64,000 bases of DNA from Mycoplasma sp. E35C (GCF_019873825.1 NZ_CP068418.1:62001-126000), one strand, 5' to 3'. Positions 25,216-38,503 are shown, counted from the stretch's first letter. The notes: a model not told the origin generated them from the letters alone. Program-made: numbers and translations.

Positions 25216-25224
25216 TGTTATAAT
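25216..25224 (+). promoter_or_regulatory. Extended -10 promoter of tsf
   Basis: TGTTATAAT (TG at 25216, TATAAT at 25219-25224), 15 bases before the tsf ATG. The transcript would have a very short leader. Confidence 0.6.
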
Positions 25225-25239
25225 AGAATAACGAAAATT

Positions 25240-26118
25240 ATGGCGTCAATTACAGAATTAATTAAACAATTAAGAGCTAGCACACAAGCTGGTTTCATGG
25301 ATTGTAAGAAAGCTTTAGAAGCTACAAACAATGATATCGATGCAGCAATCAAATGATTAAGAGAAAACGGGATTGCTAAAGCAGCTAAAAAAGTTGATAA
25401 TGTTGCTGCTGAAGGTATCATTAAATTAAAATTAGCAGACCAAGTTGCAACTGTTGTTGAAATTAACTCACAAACAGACTTTGTTACTAAAAATGATCAA
25501 TTTATCGCATTTTCTAACGAATTAATTGATTTAGTGCACAAAACTCAAACAACAGATGTTGCTCAAATTGAAGCATTAAAATTAGCAAGTGGTTCAACTG
25601 TTGCTGAAACTCAAATTCACTTAACAGCAATTATTGGTGAAAAGATTTCAGTAAGAAGAGCGCAATCTGTTCAAGAAGAAGCTAACACTTCAGTTGGAAC
25701 TTACTTACACTCAAACAACAGAATTGGTGTTATTGTAAAAACTTCAAAAACTGAAGACAAAGAATTCTTAAAACACTTAGCAATGCACATTGCTGCATCT
25801 AATCCGAAGTTTGTTTCAGAAAAAGATGTATCAACTGATTTCATTGAAAAAGAAAAAGAAATTGCAAAAGCACAAGCTTTATCTGAAGGTAAACCAGCAA
25901 ACTTTATTGATAAGATTGTAGAAGGTCGTGTTAACAAGATTTTTGAAGAAGTTTGTTTAGTAAATCAAAAATTCTTAGTAAATCAAGAACAAACAGTTAA
26001 GCAAGCTGCTAAGGATAAAAACATTGAAGTTTTAAGCTTTATTAGATTCGAAGTTGGTGAAGGTATTGAAAAAGTAACTAGCAACTTCGCTGATGAAGTT
26101 AAAGCTCAAATGAAATAA
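25240..26118 (+). CDS. tsf: Elongation factor Ts
   Basis: 292 residues, usual length. It exchanges GDP for GTP on EF-Tu. The N-terminal UBA-like domain and the signature [17 protein letters not shown] are at residues 10-26, followed by [15 protein letters not shown] (TGA = Trp) and [13 protein letters not shown]. The core ends with the family's [12 protein letters not shown]. It opens the tsf-pyrH-frr-cdsA cluster, also found as MG433-MG437 in M. genitalium. Confidence 0.97.
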
Positions 26119-26138
26119 GAGATCGGGTTTTAAAGACA

Positions 26139-26849
26139 ATGAACAAGCCAAACATCATTATCAAAATTAGTGGAGCTTCACTTCAAGATAAAAATAATAA
26201 CGATTGTTATTCTTATGAAAAGATTAATAGTTTGGCAAATCAAATAAAAACCTTATCATCAAAATACAACATTGGATTAATTGTTGGTGGTGGTAACATT
26301 TTCCGTGGTAAATTAGCTCAAGATTTCGGTGTTGAAATCAATAAAGCTGATTATATTGGTATGTTGGCTACTGTAATTAATTCATCTTTATTAGAGTCAA
26401 AATTACAATCAATTGGATTAAAAACCAAAGTGTTATCAGCGCTAGAAGTTAAGGGATTGACTACTGACATTAATCCAAAGAGTTTGTCAGAAATCTTTAA
26501 TGACTGTCAAGTGGCATTCTTTGCTGGTGGCACTGGTAATTCACACTTTACAACTGACACAGCTACAGTTTTAAGAGCCATTCAAATTAATGCTGCAATG
26601 GTATTGATTGGTAAAGATGGTGTTGATGGGGTTTATACAGCTGATCCCAAAGTTGATAAGAAAGCTAAATTTATCGAAAAAATTACTTATAAAGAAGCAT
26701 TGTCAAAAGAACTTCGAATTATGGATTTAACAGCTTTTTCTTTGGCTATGGATCATAACTTGAAGTTATTAATCTTTAACATTGAAGCTGACAACGCCTT
26801 AATTAATACAATTAAGAAAAACAACAAACATACAACAATCACAAATTAA
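26139..26849 (+). CDS. pyrH: Uridylate kinase (UMP kinase)
   Basis: 236 residues. It phosphorylates UMP to UDP and belongs to the amino-acid-kinase fold of bacterial PyrH. Seen: the N-terminal IIIKISGASLQ, the Gly loop LIVGGGNIFRG, DYIGMLATVINSSLL, FFAGGTGNSHFTTDTATVLRA and KDGVDGVYTADPKVDKKAK. The gene lies 20 bases after tsf and 12 bases before frr. All diagnostic motifs are intact. Confidence 0.96.
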   Translation: MNKPNIIIKISGASLQDKNNNDCYSYEKINSLANQIKTLSSKYNIGLIVGGGNIFRGKLAQDFGVEINKADYIGMLATVINSSLLESKLQSIGLKTKVLSALEVKGLTTDINPKSLSEIFNDCQVAFFAGGTGNSHFTTDTATVLRAIQINAAMVLIGKDGVDGVYTADPKVDKKAKFIEKITYKEALSKELRIMDLTAFSLAMDHNLKLLIFNIEADNALINTIKKNNKHTTITN

Positions 26850-26861
26850 TTAATCGATTTT

Positions 26862-27413
26862 ATGGAACTTAAAGTTTATTCTGATTTCTTTACAAAAGAA
26901 GCTGATAGCAAAATTTCATGATTAGAATCTGAACTTTCTAAAATTCGTTCAGGTAGAGCTAATTTAAGCATTTTAGATGATGTTCGTGCTGAATACTACG
27001 GCGAAATGACACCATTAATTGAAATGGCACAACTATCAATTCCAGAACCTAGAGAAATTTTAATCAAGCCTTATGAAAAAGCTCAAGTAAACCCAATTCA
27101 ATCAGCTTTATTAAAGGCTAATTTAAACTTAACTCCTGTTGTTGATGGTGATAAAATCCGTATTAAATTACCACAATTAACTGAAGAAAACCGTAAAGAA
27201 AACGTTAAGAAAGCTAAAGCAGTTGGTGAAAAAGCTAAACAAGAAATTCGATTTGTGCGCCGTGATACTTTAAACAAAGTTAAAGCTGACAAAATTGCTG
27301 ACAAAGATCTTAACAAATATTTTGAAACTGAAATCGATAAGATTAGTAAAAAATACATTGATCAAGTAGATTCGATTTTAGCTAAAAAAGAAAAAGACTT
27401 ACTTAGCCTTTAG
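26862..27413 (+). CDS. frr: Ribosome recycling factor
   Basis: 183 residues, normal for RRF, which splits post-termination ribosomes with EF-G. Seen: LEKIRSGRAN-type text (SKIRSGRANLSILDDV), EYYGEMTPLIEMAQLSIPEPR, LNLTPVVDGDKIRIKLPQLTEENRK in parts, and FVRRDTLNKVKADKIADKD. TGA at 26919 is Trp. The ATG follows pyrH by 12 bases, and cdsA starts 3 bases after the stop. Confidence 0.96.
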
Positions 27414-27416
27414 GCG

Positions 27417-28562
27417 ATGAAACTAGGATACCAAAACTTTAAAAATTGAACAACAAACAAGAACTCTAGAGGCTTTATGACTCTAGTTATTGTTTGTTTT
27501 TTTGTATTAACATTCATTTTTAGTGCTTTTGCAGATCCTTATAACAATTGATCAGTTTTCAAACCAATTCAAACTTCAACAGGATTAACTGACACAATAA
27601 ACAATGCAACAATTAGAACAATATTTAGCACCTTTGTTTTAATTATTTTGTGTTTTGTTTTTATCTTGGGATTTAAAGAAATTGGTAACATTATTTTTAA
27701 TGACAATAAAAAAGCGATTGTTACTTTAATACTAAGTAATTTGGTTTTTTATTTAATTATTAACATCACTTACATTAGCATTGGGCAATTTCATTTAATC
27801 AAACCAGACTATGAGTTGATTGCTAACAATGTTAGTGAAAAATTTAATAAAACAGCAAATGCTTCAATTTTTGCTATCGTATTTTTAGTAGCAATTATCA
27901 TGGTAGTTTTTAACATCATTCTTAACTTTATTTTGTTAAAAATTACGAAAAAAATAAACAAAAAAGACATTTTAAGTTTATTAGGATTATGGTTCTTTTT
28001 TAACATGGGATTGTATGCAATTGCATTCACATTATTCTCAAAAGGTTGAACCACTTTCTTATATCTTTCATGCTTAGTTGTGATGACTGATTCGTTTGCT
28101 TATATTATTGGTAAACGCCATGGTAAATTAAAAATGATTCCCCACCTAAGCCCAAATAAAACTTGAAGTGGAGCAATCTTTGGATCATTATCAACATTAG
28201 TTTGTATGTTGGGCATTACGTTGCTATATTCAATTCCAATCATCCAAGGATTAGTTAATAATTCTCAAACATCAACTGATCAACATAATTTGATTAAAAA
28301 TATCTTCCAAGTAACTTTTTATACTCAAGATATTAATATGGTCATCTTCTGATGGTTCTTTGCAACCTTAGCAATCTTTGTTTTTTCAATTATTGCAATT
28401 CTAGGTGATTTATATTTTTCATACATTAAACGTCTATATCAAGTAAAAGACTATTCAAATGTATTAAGAGGTCATGGTGGTATCTTAGATCGCTTTGATG
28501 GCTTTAGTTTTGTTTTTGGTGGTTTTTTAATTTATCAATTTGCAATTAGTTTTGCTAATTAA
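27417..28562 (+). CDS. cdsA: Phosphatidate cytidylyltransferase
   Basis: 381 residues with about eight membrane helices. It makes CDP-diacylglycerol, the branch point for phosphatidylglycerol and cardiolipin. The family signature is near the C-terminus: FSYIKRLYQVKDYSNVL followed by RGHGGILDRFDGF, with the essential HGG and DRxD intact. DSFAYIIGKRHGK and PNKTWSGAIFGS are also typical. Several internal TGA codons are Trp. The start is 3 bases after frr, so it is in the same operon. Confidence 0.94.
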
Positions 28563-28589
28563 TTTTTAACAACAACCCTTAATTAATTT

Positions 28590-29693
28590 ATGAAAGTATT
28601 AGTGCTAGGAGCTACTGGATCAATTGGTAAACAAGCAATTGATGTTATTTGTCAATTAAAATACGAACTAGTTGGTTTTTCTTATAACAAAAACCATAAT
28701 GAAGCAAAAAACATCATCAAACAGCTAAATCCAGAATACGTATTATGCCATTCAGATCCAAAGCATAATAAGAATATTAATGATCTAATTCAATTAATTG
28801 AAAAATCAAAACCAGATATGGTGATAAATGCGATTAATGGATCGGCTGGTATTGGTGCTTCATTAACTACTTTGGTTAAGAAAAAGGATTTATTATTAGC
28901 CAATAAAGAATCGTTAATTATTGCTGGTAATCAAATTAATAAACTTAAAAAGAATGCTAAAGTTGAAATCTATCCCATTGATTCAGAACATAGTTCTTTA
29001 TATGCATTATTAAAAAATGTTAATAAAAAACATGTCAAAGAATTAATCATTACTGCTTCTGGATCAAAGTATTTTGGTTTAAATAAAACCGAATTAAAAA
29101 AGATTACATACAAAGATGCAATTAACCACCCAAATTGGAAAATGGGTGAAGAAATATCGATAAATTCAGCAACTTTTATTAATAAAGTTTATGAAATTAT
29201 TGAAGCATATTATTTATTTAATATCAAAAATATTAGCCCTGTTGTTGAACGCACATCAACGATCCATGCTGGTGTTATTTTTAGTGACAACTCCATTCAT
29301 TTGCACGCATCAATCAATGACATGCGTTGATCAATTCAATCGGCATTAACAAGATTTAATAACAAATCTAATGTCGTGCACCAGTTAGATATTTACAAAA
29401 AACCAATCAAGTTTGAAAAAATTGATTTTAATCAATATCCAGTATTTAAAATTGCTTATGATATATTAAACAATCACGACACAACCAGAGGGGTTGTATT
29501 AACCACAATCAATGAGTTTGTCTTGGATTTATTTAGGAATAATAAGATTAACTTCACTAAAATGAGCGAGATTATTATTGATTATTATTGGAATTATCCA
29601 CATAAAAAAATCAAAGACATCTGGAAGATTGAGGATTTAATATTTAAAATTAAAGAAGATATTTCCAAAAAATATAATCATTTAATGAAATAG
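28590..29693 (+). CDS. dxr: 1-deoxy-D-xylulose 5-phosphate reductoisomerase
   Basis: 367 residues. It catalyses the committed step of the non-mevalonate (MEP) isoprenoid pathway, using NADPH. The Rossmann start is LVLGATGSIGKQAIDVI. Core motifs: ALLANKE-type text (LLLANKESLIIAG), PIDSEHSSLYALL with the metal-binding Asp/Glu, TASGSKYFG, and HPNWKMGEEISINSATFINK. TGA at 29328 is Trp. It is slightly short at the C-terminus compared with E. coli (about 398 residues). Isoprenoids would feed undecaprenyl-type lipids or tRNA modification. The other MEP genes are not in this window. Confidence 0.95.
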
Positions 29694-29696
29694 AAG

Positions 29697-30512
29697 ATGC
29701 AACATAACAACGGAAATTTAGCATTGTTAATTCTGATTTTAGTCTTTGCAATGATTGTGACCTTGTCAATTCATGAGTTAGGTCATTTTGTTTTTGCCAA
29801 GATGGCAAAAGTTCATGTCAAAGAATTTTCAATCGGAATTGGACCAACATTATTTTCTTTTTATAGTCATAAAAAGAATATGATTTTTAGCTTCCGCATA
29901 ATTTTAGCAGGAGCTTTTGTAATGCTTGAAAGTGATAAACTCAGACAAGCATATTTGGATGATCCAAACTCCAAGAACTATAACTTTTATATAATGCCAA
30001 AACCAAAAGGCACATACAGCCTTGAAAAGGTGGCATATTGAAAACAAATGCTAATTATGTTTGGTGGCATTTTGTTCAACTTCTTAGGCTTTTTAGTCTT
30101 TTTGGGAATTTATAGTTGGATCTTTAAAGATTCAAACTCAACCTTAGATTTAGGTAATTTCTTTAAAAACATCTTTATTAATATTGGTGATGCTTTTGTA
30201 GTTCACGAACTATGAAGACCAGTTAGTCCAGGCGGTGGTTCTGGTGGTGGTCACGTAGCACCTTTTGCATCAAGAGAAGCGAACTGACAATATTTATTAC
30301 TATCAATTACCTCAGTTAATGCAGCTACTGGTGTGTTTAACTTATTACCAATTGCACCATTAGATGGATCTAAGATTTTTCAATACACATACGAACGTAT
30401 TGCGAAAAAACCAGTTAATGAAAAAATATGAACAATCACAACAATTATTGGTGTTTTGATTGTATTATGAATTTCAATCGGAAGTATTATTAACCAAATT
30501 AAAATAGGATAG
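29697..30512 (+). CDS. Site-2-type membrane zinc metalloprotease (RseP family, short)
   Basis: 271 residues, about four membrane helices. These proteases cut membrane proteins within the bilayer. The zinc site is LSIHELGHFVFAK (about residues 23-35), and the third ligand lies in LLPIAPLDGSKI near residue 220. KEFSIGIGPTLFSF is typical of the family. The usual PDZ domain is absent; a short Gly-rich loop (SPGGGSGGGHVAPF) lies between the helices instead. The gene begins 3 bases after dxr and ends 5 bases before polC, a cluster like that of other Firmicutes (cdsA-dxr-rasP-polC). Its substrates are unknown. Confidence 0.9.
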
Positions 30513-30517
30513 CAACG

Positions 30518-33500
30518 ATGACTAAGGACGATATTCAAACGTTTATTGCGAATTTGAATAACTATTTAAATATTCCTGCTAATCTAAATAGTTTTCTTAA
30601 AAAATCAACGGTATCATGCAATATGGATGTTGGTGACAACCGTAAAACTTTAAACATTGAATTCGTCCTAAATAATGGCATTAAAGCTGAGTATTATCAA
30701 GATTATTTAGAAACGATTAAAGCCTTTGAGAATGAAAACAAAGAGCTTTATTTTAACTTTAACTTTACGGTTGATCAAAAATATTGAACTACAGAAATAA
30801 TCAATGATGCAATCATTGATCTTTATTTGTTTTATAAGACTAAAAACCCGTTTGTTAGTGCAATTAATCAAATTAATGAACGAAGTTATGAAGTAGTGTT
30901 TGCTAATGCTGAAATGAAGCAAGCATTCGATGAACAATTAGATTGGTTAATTGAACGTTTAGATAAAATTGGTTTTTTTCAAATTACTTTAACAACATCA
31001 TTAGACATCAATGTTATTAGTCGTAATTTAAACAAAGAACGCGAAGAAAACGCTAAAATTTTTAATAATAAAACTAGCAATGTAGTTAAAGAAAAAGAAC
31101 CAGAATTAAGTTTAGAAGAATGTAAAGAATTAAATCAGATTTCTGAGAATGCAGAACTAACTGAGATAGCTGAATTTGATCCTGAAGAAGTTACTTCACT
31201 AACCACAATGTGAGGGAAGATTTATAGTTATGACTATAAAGTTAATGGAGCTAATAGAACATTAAGAATCGGGATTGCTGATAAGAATAGTGCCACTTCA
31301 ATTTTTAGTTGAGTTTCACGCAGCCAACACCTATCAAGTGATTATTTAAGTAGTTTTAAAAAAGGTGATTGAATTAAGATCCAATTAAGAATTAAAACAG
31401 GTCGAGAACAACGTAAATTTACAGAAATCTTAAAGATCCAACATGTTGATATTCCTGAATGATTAAAACCATCTCCAGATGATTTTACAGATCGTCATGA
31501 GTTTTTCTTTCATACCAAAATGAGTGTTCATGATGGGCTTAATGATGTTGATGATTTAAAAGCATTTTGCGAACAAAATCAAATTAAAGATATTGCGATT
31601 ACTGATACAGGAGTGGTCCAAGCATTCCCTGAATTGGCTAATTGAAAAGAAAAAGGTAATCCTGATATTAAAGTTCATTACGGACTTGAGGTTGATGTTT
31701 TTGATGATGAAGATTTTATTGTTAAAAACAATAAAAAATTACCTTTTGATGATGTTGTTTTTGTTGTTTATGATATTGAAACAACAGGACTGAATGCTTA
31801 TTATGAACAGATGATTGAAATCGGCGCTGTTCGCATCCAAGTTAAGTTAAATAAAATTAATAACAAACTGGAATTTACTAAACTTGATGAGTTTGAAAAA
31901 TTCATTAAAAACAAAAAACCACTTTCTGAATTTACCACGAGCTTAACTGGTATTAAAGAAAGTGATTTGAAAGACGCAAAAGATGAAAAAACCGTTTTAA
32001 ATGAATTCATTGATTTCATTCAACCAGATGATATTTTAGTTGCTCACAACGGGATTGATTTCGACTTTATTTGATTAAATACCAAGATTGATCAATATCA
32101 ATTAAAAACAATTAACAACCCAATGTTAGACACTTTAAGATTGGCATATCAACTATACCAATCTAAGAGTTATACATTGCAAAAATTAGCAACAAAATTA
32201 GGAATCAATTACGACGAAGAAGCAGCCCACCGCGCTAATTACGATACTGATGTTTTAAGTAAATGTTTAATGAAAATGTTAAGTGAAGTTAATGCTAAAG
32301 AATGAACTTCATTTTTAGATTTAAATGATAAACAAAAACTTGTAAACGCCCAAGGTGAAAAATTCACAAAACCATTAAAATCTTCGATAAAAATCGAAGA
32401 AAATAATAATTCAAGTGATGATAAAAAAGATATGTTGAATGAAAATTTATTCAACCGTATCAGAACTAGAAAAGCACTAGTTTATGCTAAGAATAAAGCA
32501 GGTTTAAAAAAGCTTTATAAATTAGTTAGTTTATCATCTACTGATCAGTTTTATGGAACACCAAAATTGTTCTGATCTGATATTCAAAAATACAGCGATG
32601 ATCTATTAGTTTCATCACACCCATTATTAGGTCATGTGATTCATGCTGCTAAGTATGATACGAATGATAATTTAAGAAAAATCATTAAGAAGCATGATTT
32701 TGTTTTAGTGCCATTACCATCATTATTTAAAAAACAAGTTAGTCGCAATGATATTTCGTTATCAGATGTTCAAGATCTAATCAAAAGAATTATTGACATC
32801 TGTGAACAAGAAAAAATTCCATACACATTCAGCTCAGCTGCACACTATTTAAGAAAAGAACAAAAACAGTTTTATGAATGTTTAATCAGTGCTGAAGTTA
32901 CTGGTAAAAAAATTCACCATTTTTATGATCGTGATATGAAAGCGAATCAGCAAATTCCTGATTTACATATCCGTAGAAAACAAGAAGTATATAACGATTT
33001 TTCGTTTATTAAAGAACCTGAAATTTTAGCAAATTTAATTCATAAAAATGGTGCTAAAATTTCATCAATGTTTAAGGATGATGGATTATTACCATATCCA
33101 AAAGATTTACATCCACCAAAGATTGAAGGCTCAGATGATAAATTAACTGAATTGGTAAAAAATCGTGCTTATGAATTATTTGGTGACAACATTGATCCGA
33201 TCATTCAAGATCGAATTGATTACGAACTAAAAGCCATTGTTGGTAATGGTTATGGTATTGTTTATTGATTAGCTCACTTATTGGTTAAAAAATCCAATGA
33301 TGATGGTTATATCGTTGGTTCACGGGGATCGGTTGGTTCATCAATCGTGGCATTGTTGGCTGGTATTTCTGAAGTTAATCCCTTACAACCATACTACTAT
33401 TGTAAGTTGTGCAAAACTACAGAATTTATTGACGATATTGATGATGGACATGATCTTATCAACAAGCCATGTATTAATAAAAAATGTGATGGTGAAATGA

Positions 33501-35020
33501 ATGGTGAAGGTCATAACATTCCGTTTGCTTCATTCATGGGATTCAATGGTGAAAAAACGCCAGATATTGACTTGAACTTTTCAAGTCAATACCAAGCAAC
33601 TGCACATAACTACGTAAAAGAGTTGTTTGGTGAATCACACACCACTAGATGTGGAACGATATCAACCATGCAAGATAAAACTGCGTATAAGATTGCGCGG
33701 GATTATTTAGAACTAACCAACTCAATTGAACAAGCTGAAAAATTATCTGGTTGATATGCGAGTGAAATTAGTGAAATTAAAAGAACCACAGGACAACACC
33801 CTGGTGGGATTTTAGTTTTCCCTAAAGATAAAGAAATCGAAGATTTCTGTCCAGTTAACTATCCAGCTGATGATAAAAAATCAAAATGAAGAACATCACA
33901 CTTTAAATTTGAATACCTTCATGACACATTGTTAAAACTTGATATTTTATCGCAAGAAGACCCGACAATTTTAAGAAAACTTTATCAGATCACAGGCGTT
34001 AAACCAGAAGAAATTCCTAACAATGATAAAGATGTATTATCTTTATTTAATTTAGAACATGGTTTAGATTTTGGTAAAAATGAGATCTTAAGAAATGCCA
34101 CAGGTGCTTTGGGGATTCCTGAATTTGGGACCAAAACAACTCGTGAAATTTTAAAGATAGCTAAACCACAATCAGTGGCTGATTTAATTCGTGTATCTGG
34201 TTTAAGTCACGGGACTGATGTATGAACAGGTAATGCTGCTGATTTAATTCTTTATAAGAATTATCGCCTTGATGAAGTAATTGCTTGTCGTGATGATATC
34301 ATGACTTATTTAAGTGGTATTGGGATTGAAAAAAAGACTGCTTTCAGCATCATGGAAGATGTCAGAAAAGGCAAGAAATTAAAACCTGAGTATGAAAAAG
34401 TTATGCGTGAATTTGAAGTATCAAATGACTACATTGATTCATGTAATAAAATTAAATACATGTTCCCCAAAGCCCACGCAACAGCCTATGTATTAATGGC
34501 ATGAAAAATTGCTTGATTTAAACTACATCACCCGATGGCGTTTTATGCTGCAATTTATTCATACAAGGTCAAAGAACATGACGTTTTAACTTGTATTAAT
34601 GGTGGCATTGAAGCTGTCACAAAACGCTATAAAGAAATTAAAACATTAATTACAAAAGCAAAAAATTCTAAAGAAAAAGTTGCACTCAAAAAGAAGGATG
34701 AAGATTTATTTTCAACCTATGAACTATACATCGAGATGCTTGAACGAGGCATTAAATTAGAACAAGTAAGTTTACAACATTCTGAAGCTGCAGAATTTAC
34801 AGTAAAAAATAATAAAATTTATCCACCGTTTAATAGCATTGATGGTCTGGGTGATGAAATTGCAAAACTGATTGTTAAAAATCGTGATGAAAACGGCGGC
34901 TTTAAATCCCAAGCTGATTTAAAAGATCGCTGTAAGCTGGATAAAAATGTTTGAAATTATTTTGTTACCTATAAGGTATTTGGCGACTTGAAGGCAGATG
35001 AAAAAATTCGGTTATACTAA
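30518..35020 (+). CDS. polC: DNA polymerase III alpha subunit, Gram-positive type
   Basis: 1500 residues, the replicative polymerase with built-in proofreading. Order: N-terminal domain, OB domain ([13 protein letters not shown]), PHP domain from about residue 325, inserted DEDDh exonuclease ([21 protein letters not shown] near 418, [21 protein letters not shown]), then polymerase with [16 protein letters not shown], a Cys4 zinc motif (CKLC...CINKKC), catalytic TPDIDLNFS near residue 1014, and helix-hairpin-helix text at the end. In the PHP domain the usual HLHT is FFHT and TDH is TDT, so two metal ligands are changed. Many TGA codons are Trp. Confidence 0.96.
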
Positions 35021-35041
35021 AATATATTAGACAATTAAGAT

Positions 35042-38000
35042 ATGGCTTCTGATTGAACTTGATTAAAGAATAGATTAATAAATGATAAAACGAAATCAAA
35101 GAGCTTTTGAATACCATCGTTATCAAGCTCAATGATTGATTTGGGGGAGTTATTAAAAGTAACTTCTAATATCTTTGATCATTCAATGCCAGGGATTATT
35201 TCGTATTTAAATAGTAATGATTATCTAGAATTAGATTTAAAAAAACTACGAGAAATTCCTGATGAAGAAGCAGAACGCCGCTTTGGTTTTGATGATGCTA
35301 AGGATTTATACAAACATTATGTTGATCAATTTAACAAGTTGTATAAATCAATGAAAAAACAACTTCGTGAAACGGGTGATGATTCCTTATTTATTGGTTT
35401 GCCATTAATTGAAGGAAGAAATCAATATGGTGATTATTACAAAGCACCATTATTATATGTTCAAGTTGAATTAAAACAAATCAATCAGTTTCAAAAAATT
35501 GTTTTATCAATCAATCGTCAAGAGTATTTAATTAATACGACAATTTTAGCTGTTGAAACTAACAAGCGTGGTATTTTATTTGAAAACAAATACGATCAAA
35601 CTAAATTAAATCTTAACCAAGCATTAGAAATATTCAGATCACTTGATATTGGTTTTAAACAACCAATTACCAATGAAGTTGTTCCGTTTTTTGAAATAAC
35701 CAAAAAAGACTTTGCTGCTAAATGAGCTGAAAACGGCGGTGTTAATAGTATTGCCAACAACATTATTTTGGGAATCTTTGATGTTAAAGGTGATAAGTTG
35801 TTGCAAGATTTTTCTGACATCATGATGAACGATCCTGTGGCAATTGATGATCTATTTACCAACAAACGGGATTTATTATTTAACCATGATGAGTTTGCCA
35901 ATAACTATTCATTAAGTGATATTTATTTAGCCTCACACCTAGATTTTTTCCAACAACTAGCCGTTAAACATGCGCTGGATGGTAATGTTGTAATCGAAGG
36001 TCCGCCAGGAACTGGGAAGTCTGAAACGATCTTAAATATTTTGGTTAATATTGCTCTTAAAGGTAAGACTGCTTTATTCGTGACTGAAAAAACCACAGCC
36101 ATGGAAGTGGTGTATAACAGACTGGGTAAATACAAAAATTTAGCACTATATATTCCTGCATTAGATAAAGAAGCTAACCGTTTTTATTCGCAGTTTTCTA
36201 GCTATGAAAAATTCTTTACGGATAACTATCACAACAATGTTTTAAACACTCCACAAGCTAAATTTGAACCAGGATATTTAAAACAATATTTAGATTTATC
36301 ATTCCAGATTCAAAGAATATATAACCACCAAATTAGCTCTGGTGATTTTAGCTATCCATTCTTGGATTTAATCTTAAACTTTAAACCATTAGATGTTGAT
36401 CATATTGAAATTGATGATTACACCAGATTTAATGAATGAGTAAGATTATTTACGGATGAATCTTGGTTAGTTAAACATAAAGAATACATCGTTTTGTATA
36501 ACGAAATTGATGCAACATGAAAAGCTGAAACATTTGCTAAATTCTTGAAGATTTATCAAAATGATCCAAACGATCTTAAAACTTTAATGTATGCAATTCA
36601 TCTTTATGTTAAGAAGAATGTTGTTAAAGAAAATTATGTCGTTCCGTTTTATTTCAAACCATACGATGAATTAATTCGATCAAGCCGATTGGTGGTTGAT
36701 CAAATTAACCGTTTTTTAGAACTAAACAAATATAAGTCAGAAACTTATAAACGTATTATTCTAAAAAACGAAGAGATCAATATAAAAAAATACCAACGTG
36801 AGTATTTTAATTCTTGGTTTGTTCAAAATCATTCAAGTGCATATTTAGGTAAATTGAATTATGCCCAAAATGCGTTGGATCATTTACAAGAAAATTACAG
36901 TTCAGATGTTGATGTTTATATTCAATCATGTAAGCGTAATTTAAAGTCGATTATTATTCGTAATTTTTATACCTTATACAAAGAAGATAAAAAGACATTA
37001 TTAGAAATCTGTCGTCAGGGACGAAATAAACATTTCAAGAATATTAATTGATGGTTTAACTTAAATCGTGACATTATTATGAAGCTATTCAAGATTCATA
37101 TTATGTCGTTTGAAACTGCTTCTGTTTTGTTAGAAAACAAAAAAGATTTATATGACTATGTAATTATTGATGAAGCCAGTCAAGTATTTTTAGAACGCGC
37201 ATTACCAACCTTATACCGTGCTAAAAAATACATTATTGCAGGTGATACCAAACAACTTAAACCAACAAGTTTTTTCTCATCAAGATCTGAATATGACGAA
37301 GTTGCATTAGACCAGATTGCTGATGAAGATTTAATTGAAGTTGAAGAATCATTAAACGCAGTAAGTTTAATTCATTTCTTAAAAGAACGCAGCCGTATTA
37401 ACGTGATGTTAAAGTATCACTATCGTTCTAATTTTGGTGATCTAATTGCTTTTACCAACGATCATATTTATGACAGTGAATTAATCTTCATGAATAAAGC
37501 GATCAAACAATCTAATTCGTTTATTGTTCATGATGTTGTTAATGGTAAATGAAAAGATCGTAAGAATGTTGCTGAAGCCCAAGAAGTTGTTAATCGGATT
37601 CAAAAATTAACATTAACCGAAGATTATAAAAAGACGGTTGGGGTGGTTGCTTTTAACAAAAATCAAGCAACATTAATTGAGTTATTATTAGATAAACTAA
37701 ACGATCCAAGAGTTAATGAATGACGTGAAAGATACAACGAAAACGGTGAATATGTTGGGTTGTTTGTTAAATCAGTTGAAAATGTTCAGGGTGATGAACG
37801 TGACATCATTTTATTCTCAATTGCTTATGATAAGACCGTAACTTCTTATGGTCCAATTAGTAGTGTTAATAATGGAATTAACCGTTTAAATGTGGCAATC
37901 ACACGATCTAAGGATCGTATTGAAATTTTCAAATCATCAAAAGCTAGTGAATATAATGGTTGGGGTTCGCCTTCTCCTGGTTCACGGTTATTCGTTGAAT

Positions 38001-38434
38001 ATTTAGATTATTGTGAAAAAACTGCAATGAATGTAAATATTGCAACATTTGATAAACAAACCAGAGAAATCGAAGAAAAATTAAAACAAAAACCACAGAT
38101 TTTTAGTGATGTTAAAAAGACATTAGAACAAGCCTTTGGACAATACTTTACCATTAAACAAAATGTGGATAATGGGTCTTATAATTTTGATTTCGTAATC
38201 TATTATGATGACATTCCATTCTTAGCGATTGATCTTGATATCAAAAACTTTAATGGCATGGCTGACTTTAATGAAAACTACGTTTATAAGAAAATCTTCT
38301 TAACTAAGCGTGGTTGAAAACACTATAACCTTTGATCAACTGAATGAAAACTTGATAAGAAAAAAGTTTTATTAGATATCAAAGATATTTTAGATAAAAG
38401 AATTAGACAAATTAATAGCGAAAAGAACCAATAA
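35042..38434 (+). CDS. Large superfamily I helicase with C-terminal nuclease-like domain (MG140-like)
   Basis: 1130 residues. The helicase core has Walker A VIEGPPGTGKSETILNIL (about residue 319), then a long helical insertion, motif II YVIIDEASQVFLERALP (about 708), AGDTKQLKPTSFF, KYHYRSNFGDL, ENVQGDERDIILFSI and LNVAITRSKDRIEIF. This is the Upf1/Dna2-type AAA_11/AAA_12 layout. The last 100 residues (FGQYFTIKQNVDNGSYNFDFVIYY...AIDLDIKNF) look like the restriction-endonuclease fold attached to such helicases, with D-x-D where E-x-D is usual. It unwinds DNA or RNA; the substrate is not known. In M. genitalium the MG140 helicase likewise precedes nusA, but here two membrane genes lie between. 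Confidence 0.88.
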
Positions 38435-38503
38435 TTTAATTTTTTTAAAAGGTTATTTATTAATTAAGAATAGTTTATCTTTATTTAATTTTGAGGAAAT
38501 CTT

